Positions 1 to 5,464 of a stretch of DNA of 7,946 nucleotides are shown piece after piece. Every line of letters starts with the position of its first letter. Positions within the stretch are counted from its first letter, which is position 1. This stretch comes from Opitutia bacterium. GTDB taxonomy: Bacteria > Verrucomicrobiota > Verrucomicrobiia > Opitutales > Coraliomargaritaceae. Where the stretch lies: contig DOCS01000175.1 in assembly GCA_003503355.1 (NCBI GenBank), forward strand, positions 1 through 7,946, read 5' to 3'. The notes beneath the pieces are model-generated. The model saw only the letters and a list, made by a program, of their open reading frames with translations. It was not told the DNA's origin and searched no databases. The position numbers and the translations under genes were made by a program.

Positions 1-180
1 CTGGCACTTGTCATTGCTTCGGCTAGCAGCTGGTCGTGCGCTGCCCGGATAGATTAGGAAGGACCCCTTTAGCCTCCTCGCTGCTTCCCTGACGCAGCAT
101 CGCTGCTTGTCGCAACGCCGCTTCGCGAGACCTCGGTCGCTTCTAAAATTCGTCCACCTCCTGAGCCAGTGTCTTGTTTG
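1..180. repeat. Probable dispersed intergenic repeat, cut by the window edge
   Basis: No gene is supported here. The segment is dense in short internal repeats: TCGCTGCTT occurs twice (about 78-86 and 100-108), and positions 91-111 form a hairpin (GACGCAGC, loop ATC, GCTGC-TT-GTC). A second weaker inverted pair, GACC/GGTC, lies near 129-138. Two minus-strand frames stay open with Ser/Gly/Ala- or Arg-rich translations, one ending in 'SSDAASGKQRGG'. These resemble low-complexity peptides that arise when intergenic repeats are translated, not a folded protein. The call as a repeat is an inference from internal structure and from a vague familiarity with such verrucomicrobial intergenic sequence. 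Copy number cannot be assessed from one window. Confidence 0.3.
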
Positions 181-834
181 ATTGCTTCAAACAGTCATTC
201 CTTTCGATCCATTCAGCATCTTAACAAAACCGGTCAGCAGCTAGCAAATGGACCCTATTGGGACAGTGCCAGTTAGAGGTCTCTGTTAAATTGCTTATTT
301 CTAAAAAATACTCTGGTAGGTCCATAAATGTCCGACCCTCTGGTTATACTGTAAAAATGGAGATTCTAGCCCTCGCGCTCTGTCATTTTAATTTATTCTG
401 CCCAGTGACGGGGCAACGGATCAGTGGATCCAAAATCGCAACAAGCCTCGCCGCTGCAAGTCGGGCAATTTAATGCCCCTAAAATCTCTCTGCAGCGAGA
501 TGCCAATAGCCCCTTACCTTTACTAGATTTAGGCTTTGGGACTTCGGTTTGCTTTTATTTACGCATTTATGTCAACACGACCTTAACTGGCCTAAAGGGT
601 GCTTAAAACGATTACGGTGACTTATACCACAAACACAACGAGCGAAGACCACCAGGCCATCTCTGCTTTGCGAACACCCGATCCGGCGGCGGTCCCGACT
701 CGTCGACCGTATGGTATGTGTGTTCGATATGGATTATGTGTCGCCAGAGATGCGGCGCCCAGCGAGCTGAGTCCCGGCGGTTTTATCTGTACGCTGAAAC
801 GCCATACTAAATACATCACCTCAAAGACACTGCT
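181..834. other. Gene-poor region with small palindromes; no supported gene
   Basis: I find no convincing gene, tRNA or rRNA. Short frames exist (for example 258-473, 424-606, 599-838 on + and 622-864 on -), but none has a ribosome binding site or a recognisable motif, and they overlap one another. Visible structure includes a hairpin at 463-478 (GGGCA, loop ATTTAA, TGCCC), an 18-base near-palindrome at 484-501 centred on CTGCAG with one mismatched pair, and an imperfect hairpin at 776-803 (GGCGGTTT pairing with AAACGCC). The last sits 31 bases before the next gene start and could lie in its leader. AGTGCCAG at 265-272 is the reverse complement of the first eight bases of the window. The stretch may be a decayed or repeat-filled intergenic region. 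Confidence 0.5.
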
Positions 835-1314
835 ATGACAAAGACTCGAAAAGTTCAGTCGCATTCACTCAATCGTCTTACGCAGGATAAGCACCAGCAG
901 GTACTGCCGACTACTTTTTATATGACGCAAGGCAGTATGGGGATGATGAGTACGGTAGAGCTGCGCGGCAGCTGCTTGTACTATTCAGAGACCAGTGAGT
1001 TGGATGAGGAACCAATTGCGATACCGTCCCTTGAGTGCTGGGGATCGTTTCGCCAAGCTTTGGACTTGTTACAAGCCGGACGGTGGCAATCGGGTTACAC
1101 GAATCCGGTCGCTTTGAATGGGCATCAATGGGAAGTGAAGATTGAATATCCGGATGACCTATTGATCGAGTCCCGCGGTAGCAATGCGTATCCCAGCTAT
1201 TTAGATGCCGACAAAAAAGGGCTTGGCAAGCCATCGCTGGACTGGCGTTTGTTGACGCATGCGGTGGTTTGGTTGACTGAAGGCCGCTGTAATCGGGGGG
1301 CGCTCGAGTTGTAG
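835..1314 (+). CDS. Hypothetical protein of about 159 residues
   Basis: I do not recognise a named family. The frame runs 159 codons from ATG to TAG. The middle and end look like a small folded cytoplasmic domain: a Trp-containing helix ('WGSFRQALDLLQAGRWQSGY', about 69-88), a strand pair ('HQWEVKIEYPDDLLIES', about 97-113) and then 'RGSNAYP' (about 114-120). The pattern 'dg-x-W-x-v-x-i ... GsNAYP' is one I associate with uncharacterised small bacterial proteins, but I cannot attach a function. There is no signal peptide or membrane segment. The start is uncertain. The N-terminal ~35 residues look unstructured and the first ATG lacks a ribosome binding site. ATG codons at 937, 943 and 946 have AAGG or GGGG shortly upstream and would begin nearer the domain. 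A strong hairpin begins 16 bases after the stop, suggesting a monocistronic unit. No opposite-strand frame here looks better. Confidence 0.6.
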   Translation: MTKTRKVQSHSLNRLTQDKHQQVLPTTFYMTQGSMGMMSTVELRGSCLYYSETSELDEEPIAIPSLECWGSFRQALDLLQAGRWQSGYTNPVALNGHQWEVKIEYPDDLLIESRGSNAYPSYLDADKKGLGKPSLDWRLLTHAVVWLTEGRCNRGALEL

Positions 1315-1329
1315 CGTGATCCGTCTGCA

Positions 1330-1358
1330 AGCAGCTCGCAGTGTTCACGCGGGCTGCT
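1330..1358 (+). terminator. Stable hairpin just after the hypothetical gene
   Basis: AGCAGCTCGC (1330-1339) pairs with GCGGGCTGCT (1349-1358) over ten consecutive positions, nine Watson-Crick and one G-U, around a 9-base loop (AGTGTTCAC). It starts 16 bases beyond the TAG at 1314. No T tract follows, so this is not a canonical intrinsic terminator. It may act as a 3'-end stabilising stem or assist factor-dependent termination. The structure is seen in the sequence; the function is inferred from its position. Confidence 0.4.
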
Positions 1359-1392
1359 GAGGTGTAAGGTCGGCAACGCACAGAAGAAAGTA

Positions 1393-1440
1393 GACGCCGC
1401 TCGTAGCGGGCGTCCGCTTTAGCTCGGAAACGCGGACGCT
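1393..1440 (+). repeat. Two overlapping, mutually exclusive hairpins (REP-like palindrome)
   Basis: Hairpin A: GACGCCGCT (1393-1401) pairs with AGC-G-GGCGTC (1405-1414), with triloop CGT and one bulged G (1408). Hairpin B: GCGTCCGC-TTT (1410-1420) pairs with AAA-C-GCGGACGC (1428-1439), with loop AGCTCGG and one bulged C (1431). The core GCGTC at 1410-1414 is needed by both, so only one can form at a time. The block lies 105 bases before the protease ATG and 78 bases after the hypothetical gene's stop. It could be a REP-like intergenic palindrome, a bidirectional transcript end, or a leader switch. I see no T tract after hairpin B and no leader peptide, so simple attenuation is not supported. 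Confidence 0.45.
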
Positions 1441-1544
1441 GGCAGATTTCGTGATTGACGAGTGAGGCTTCAAAGGTGGAAGGACTCGGACCGCTTAAAA
1501 GGTTTGCGAGCAGCTTAGCTCAGACCTATCGTTGCAACTTTCCT

Positions 1545-4500
1545 ATGCGCTTTGGTCGTGCCATCCAGTTTCTCGTCTTATTCCTAACGGCAACAATTGC
1601 ATATGCTCTGGCCGAACCACAATCGTACCAGATTGTGGACTGTGGGCGCGAACAATCGTTTGTACTTTCAACAGACGAGCTTTACTGCCTGCCGGAAGAT
1701 GGTTCCGCTGCTCATCTCAAGCAATTCAGCGCCGAAAATGATAACCGCAGTTTAATCCGTCGGGCAGCACGCAAAAATGACGACTCCAAGGATCAACTTA
1801 ATCTGGTCTTATATCCTGAAGGAGCAAGCCGCAGCCGTAGTAATCAGCGTATTCTCACTCGAAAAATATTGGTCGAGATGAACGTCGGTAGCTCGGCAAA
1901 AAGTATCTTTTTACAAAGCAACGCAACTCAGTACCAAATGCCCAGTTATGCGCCGCAATTTGTAATACTCGAATTCACATCTGCTGGCGACTCACTTGCC
2001 GAATTAGTAGCAGTTCGAGCACTCAAAGGCGTTCAGTCGGCCAACCCACTCTTAGCTAAATATAGAAATAAAAGAGCCGCCCCAAACGATCCACTGTATC
2101 GCTATTCAGCAAGTAATGACGGGTACCAATGGCACCTGAAAAACACTGGAGACAATGGCGGCAGCACAGGGGTCGATGTGAACATAGAGTCCTTGTGGAG
2201 TCACTACACAGGCGCTGGTATTACTATCGGCGTCGTTGATGACGGACTCCAACTTGACCACCCGGACCTTGCCGCCAACACGGACAACACCCTGCACCAC
2301 AACTGGAATACTGGTGCTGAAAATGACCCGTCGCCGGGGGCTGAAGATAGCCATGGCACTCCCTGCGCGGGGGTGATAGCTGCAGTCGCGAATAATAATC
2401 AAGGTGGAACCGGAGCAGCACCGGGCGCTCAATTGGTCGGACTGCGGCTGATTGCAGAGGCAACCGACGATGCAGCTGAAGCTGAAGCCATAAATTGGCC
2501 AACCGATATTAACAGCAACAGCTGGGGACCCAATGATGCAGAGGGAGCACTCGAAGCGGCGGGACCGTTGGTTCAAGCTGCCTTCAAAAATTCCACCCAG
2601 TTGGGTCGAGACGGTTATGGCACCATCCATGTCTGGGCGGCTGGCAACGGTGAAGACGGCGACAACGTCAACTATGATGGCTATGCGAACTCCATTTACA
2701 CAATCGCGATCGGTGCTGTTAATGACAAAGGCGCGCGCGCTTACTATTCGGAGCCTGGTGCTGCCAAAGTGGTCTCTGCACCGTCCGATGACGGCTCCTC
2801 AGACCAAGGTATCACCACCACCGCGATCAACAGCGGCTATACCTACAGCTTCGGCGGGACCTCTTCAGCCACGCCGCTGGCCGCGGGAGTCATTGCACTT
2901 ATGCTGGAAGCCAACCCTAATTTAGGTTGGCGCGATGTGCAGGATATTTTAATCCGCTCAGCGCGACAAGTGAGCCCGAGTGACTCTGGTTGGCGGATCA
3001 ATGGGGCGGGCATTCACTTTAGCCACGATTTTGGGGCTGGATTGATCGATGCGGCACTTGCGGTGAAAGTCGCCCAAAGCTGGACGAACCTTGGCACGCA
3101 TCAAACCATTACCACTACCGAAGCCGCCTCCAACGTCACGATTCCTGATAATTCCACAGCCGGAGCTGAAAAGACTTTTTCGATCTCGGCGAACGATAAC
3201 ATCAGAGTTGAGCACGTCACTGTCACAGCCACGATCACTCACCCCAATCGCTCGAACCTGACCGTGTCACTCATTTCACCTTCAGGTACGCTGAGTATTC
3301 TCGGCAAACCAGAAGTGATGTTTGACGGTGAAGCCAACTACGACAACTGGACCTTTATGAGCGTCCACAACTGGGGAGAGGAAGCCCAAGGCACATGGAG
3401 GCTAACAGTCGTGGACTCTGCAACCGGCGAAACCGGCACAATTGATGCAGTTAGTTTAACGATCTATGGTGCAGACGTAACGGCGCTGGCAGCCCCAGTA
3501 TTCCATAGTGCAACTGAAGCCAGTGGCACGATCGGAGCGCCCTTCTATTTTAAAGTTCTAGCCCTAGAGGGGGTTGGCGCTTACAACGCGACTGGCCTAC
3601 CAACAGGCTTAAGCTTTGACAGCGCGACGGGGACAATCAGCGGAACTCCCGCTACCAATGGCACCTTTCAAATTTCACTCAGTGCCACCAATAGCTCTGT
3701 AACAACTAGCGCCACACTTACACTAACCATAGATGACCAGCCACCTGCTATTACAAGCCAACTAGACGTAGCTGCCTTCGTCTCACGACCTTATAGTTAC
3801 CAAATCGAGGCATCAAACAACCCAACTGGTTACACAGCGACTGGTCTCCCAGATGGATTCACATTCGATAGCGATACCGGCCTGATCTCAGGCACACCAA
3901 GCGCAGTCGACGTCTCCAGCATCCGCATCAGTGCCAGCAATGCAGCAGGCACAACTAGCGCCGTTCTGACTCTATCGGTGATCGACCCCTATTCCACTGC
4001 TTACGGGAATGCGCTCGATAATAGTGTCCAGATCTTTGACGCTGAACCCGCAGGCAGCGCTTCCCTATGGACCAATCAGGTCGCCACTACTGCAGACGAA
4101 TCGGACGCACTACAATCACCCGAAATCGCACATAACGAGTCTACCGCATTTAGCACAACAGTGACCGAATCTGGAATCCTCGAATTCTGGGCCAAAACCT
4201 CCACTGAAGTCGATTATGACTTTCTAGAAGTGACTGTGAATGGCCTACGGATACTGAGGCTGAGCGGACGTAAAGAATGGAAGAAATACGTATATTACCT
4301 ACCTAACAACACTTCTAACAAAATCGCATGGCGCTATACGAAAGATACTCAGGATGATGGCGGCAGCGACCAAGTCTGGGTGGATCAAGTCACCTTCACA
4401 CCGCTGACACTTGACGATCCCATTGCAAGCGCAGCCGATTTTGCAGGTCTCAATTGGCCTGCTGACACAAAGTGGCGATGGACCGCCGATTTCACACACG

Positions 4501-5216
4501 ACGGCGAAGATTCACTTCAAGCCGGTGCCATTATTGATAACGAATCCTCCAGTCTTTCGATCAGCGTGGAAGGTCCCGGGACACTCTCTTTTTACTATAA
4601 AGTTTCGAGTGAAGGAACCTATGATTTCCTCAAATTCATGGTCGATACGAGTGAACAATTGTCAGTCAGCGGAGAGGTGGATTGGACCTTTCACGAACAA
4701 CTCATCGAGGCCGGAGCTCACACCCTGACATGGAAATATGCTAAGGACGTTGGTGCTAGTGAAGGAACAGACACAGCCTGGATAGATCAAGTGATCTGGG
4801 TCTCAGATGCAGTCAGTGAGATCGGAAACTGGAAAATGATCCACTTCACCCCGACCGAATTGAATGAACCTAATGTCAGTGGAGATCTTATGGATCCGGA
4901 CCAAGATGGCATGACAAACCTTGCGGAATATGCCTTCGGCAACAATCCAGATGCTACCAACGGGGATTATATACCCACAGCGGAAGCCAACAATACCAGT
5001 CTCAACTTAGTGTATCGAGTCGACTATAGCCGATCTGACAGTGTCACTGTAACCGGAAAATATTCTACGGATCTAGTCAACTGGATCACCTGGAATGATA
5101 CTGCGCACCCCGAATCTGGTTCCGATATACTGCAAATCAGACAACTAAACATCCCCTATACAAATGGTTTAAAAGGCTTCCTCCGTCTTGAAGTTGAAGC
5201 AACAAACACTCCATAG
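1545..5216 (+). CDS. Secreted furin/kexin-like (S8B) serine protease with P domain, Ig-like and duplicated C-terminal modules
   Basis: This is a 1223-residue exported endopeptidase predicted to cut after basic residues. The ATG at 1545 is chosen because a clean signal peptide follows (hydrophobic 'AIQFLVLFLTATIAYALA', cleavage near A23). The TTG at 1455 would add 30 residues in front of it. There is no ribosome binding site. Residues ~24-177 form the propeptide, ending in RNKR (174-177). The catalytic domain (~178-513) tracks furin closely: Asp232 (VVDDG), His270 (DSHGTPCAG), oxyanion Asn368 (WAAGNG) and Ser440 (GGTSSATP). Furin's S1/calcium acids appear conserved: Asp331 (SWGPND), Asp373, Asp378 (YDGY) and Glu403 (YYSE). 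Next come a P domain (~525-642, with 'NWTFMSVHNWGEEAQGTW'), two He_PIG-like Ig domains (~648-730 and 733-813), a duplicated beta-rich module (814-953 and 954-1089), and a C-terminal region with an EF-hand-like loop (1117-1128, DPDQDGMTNLAE). There is no membrane anchor or recognised sorting tail. The only cysteines seen are 33, 48 and 274. The physiological substrate is unknown. Confidence 0.95.
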   Translation: MRFGRAIQFLVLFLTATIAYALAEPQSYQIVDCGREQSFVLSTDELYCLPEDGSAAHLKQFSAENDNRSLIRRAARKNDDSKDQLNLVLYPEGASRSRSNQRILTRKILVEMNVGSSAKSIFLQSNATQYQMPSYAPQFVILEFTSAGDSLAELVAVRALKGVQSANPLLAKYRNKRAAPNDPLYRYSASNDGYQWHLKNTGDNGGSTGVDVNIESLWSHYTGAGITIGVVDDGLQLDHPDLAANTDNTLHHNWNTGAENDPSPGAEDSHGTPCAGVIAAVANNNQGGTGAAPGAQLVGLRLIAEATDDAAEAEAINWPTDINSNSWGPNDAEGALEAAGPLVQAAFKNSTQLGRDGYGTIHVWAAGNGEDGDNVNYDGYANSIYTIAIGAVNDKGARAYYSEPGAAKVVSAPSDDGSSDQGITTTAINSGYTYSFGGTSSATPLAAGVIALMLEANPNLGWRDVQDILIRSARQVSPSDSGWRINGAGIHFSHDFGAGLIDAALAVKVAQSWTNLGTHQTITTTEAASNVTIPDNSTAGAEKTFSISANDNIRVEHVTVTATITHPNRSNLTVSLISPSGTLSILGKPEVMFDGEANYDNWTFMSVHNWGEEAQGTWRLTVVDSATGETGTIDAVSLTIYGADVTALAAPVFHSATEASGTIGAPFYFKVLALEGVGAYNATGLPTGLSFDSATGTISGTPATNGTFQISLSATNSSVTTSATLTLTIDDQPPAITSQLDVAAFVSRPYSYQIEASNNPTGYTATGLPDGFTFDSDTGLISGTPSAVDVSSIRISASNAAGTTSAVLTLSVIDPYSTAYGNALDNSVQIFDAEPAGSASLWTNQVATTADESDALQSPEIAHNESTAFSTTVTESGILEFWAKTSTEVDYDFLEVTVNGLRILRLSGRKEWKKYVYYLPNNTSNKIAWRYTKDTQDDGGSDQVWVDQVTFTPLTLDDPIASAADFAGLNWPADTKWRWTADFTHDGEDSLQAGAIIDNESSSLSISVEGPGTLSFYYKVSSEGTYDFLKFMVDTSEQLSVSGEVDWTFHEQLIEAGAHTLTWKYAKDVGASEGTDTAWIDQVIWVSDAVSEIGNWKMIHFTPTELNEPNVSGDLMDPDQDGMTNLAEYAFGNNPDATNGDYIPTAEANNTSLNLVYRVDYSRSDSVTVTGKYSTDLVNWITWNDTAHPESGSDILQIRQLNIPYTNGLKGFLRLEVEATNTP
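2064..2075 (+). other. Furin-type propeptide cleavage site RNKR
   Basis: Codons AGA-AAT-AAA-AGA encode R174-N-K-R177, immediately before the 'AAPNDPLY...YQWHL' segment that aligns with the first residues of mature furin ('DPKFPQQWYL'). The site fits the R-x-K/R-R consensus of furin. It is therefore the expected autoprocessing point that releases the catalytic domain from its inhibitory propeptide. A second basic cluster (R72-R73 to R76-K77) lies inside the propeptide and could be a further cut site, as furin also cuts its propeptide internally. Seen: the motif and its position. Inferred: self-cleavage. Confidence 0.7.
3984..4811 (+). repeat. Tandem duplicated ~140-residue module within the protease
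   Basis: Residues 814-953 and 954-1089 share an ordered set of landmarks. A 'G-x-L-x-F' strand (877-881 and 1012-1016) comes first, then YDFL (891-894 and 1026-1029), an SG...W step, W-[RK]-Y-x-KD (929-934 and 1063-1068), and a closing W-[VI]-DQV (945-949 and 1079-1083). Identity outside these anchors is low, so the duplication is old. The order and spacing suggest a jelly-roll or MAM-like beta-sandwich, a fold often used for carbohydrate or surface binding. That role is an inference; I cannot name a Pfam family with confidence. Confidence 0.65.
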
Positions 5217-5464
5217 CTAACTTGCAAATCAACACACACACGCCGACCCAGCCGCATCATTAAGATGCTGCGATAGCCTGGCACCGACACGCTTCTTAAA
5301 ATTGGCCAAGTCAGCCTGAGAGCGCCTAGCTTTGCGTTTCATTGATGAGTTGATTTTTTAATGCTGAGATAAGTATTTCCAGTCCCCCAATCCTCTGAAA
5401 CTTCCATTAGTATTGCTGTGACCAATCGCAACGAGAGATCCAATTTGCATCGCTTTCCCACTCC
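5217..5464. other. Intergenic gap between protease and sbcD
   Basis: No firm regulatory element is seen in these 248 bases. A small stem (GCATC 5254-5258, loop ATTAA, GATGC 5264-5268) lies 37 bases after the protease stop without a T tract. A 37-codon minus-strand frame (5342 down to 5229) overlaps it and is discussed as a finding. AT-rich DNA at 5349-5376 is the likeliest place for the sbcDC promoter, but no -35/-10 pair with good matches and spacing stands out. The bases just before the sbcD ATG are pyrimidine-rich (CTTTCCCACTCC), with no Shine-Dalgarno sequence. Confidence 0.5.

Noticed and set aside
715..745. GTTCGATAT resembling a tRNA T-loop
   Set aside because: The flanking bases do not form a T stem, and no acceptor, D or anticodon arms can be built around it.
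622..864. 80-codon minus-strand frame
   Set aside because: It shows no motif or ribosome binding site, overlaps competing frames and the start of the hypothetical gene, and has a low-complexity hydrophobic end typical of translated intergenic DNA.
911..1381. 156-codon minus-strand frame opposite the hypothetical gene
   Set aside because: It is rich in Ser/Thr/Pro/Cys with no domain signal. The + strand frame has clear strand/helix patterning and the NAYP motif.
1504..1532. Possible promoter TTGCGA-17-TATCGT just before the protease ATG
   Set aside because: Each hexamer matches the sigma-70 consensus at only 4 of 6 bases. It would give an almost leaderless message. Such matches are frequent by chance.
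1455..1544. N-terminal extension of the protease from a TTG codon (30 more residues)
   Set aside because: It would bury a textbook signal peptide that starts at the ATG at 1545. It has no ribosome binding site and a non-secretory composition.
2106..2630. 174-codon minus-strand frame inside the protease
   Set aside because: It lies opposite the conserved catalytic domain, so it is a shadow of strong + strand coding.
5231..5240. ACACACACA dinucleotide run
   Set aside because: It is too short to treat as a microsatellite of interest and contains no coding or regulatory signal.
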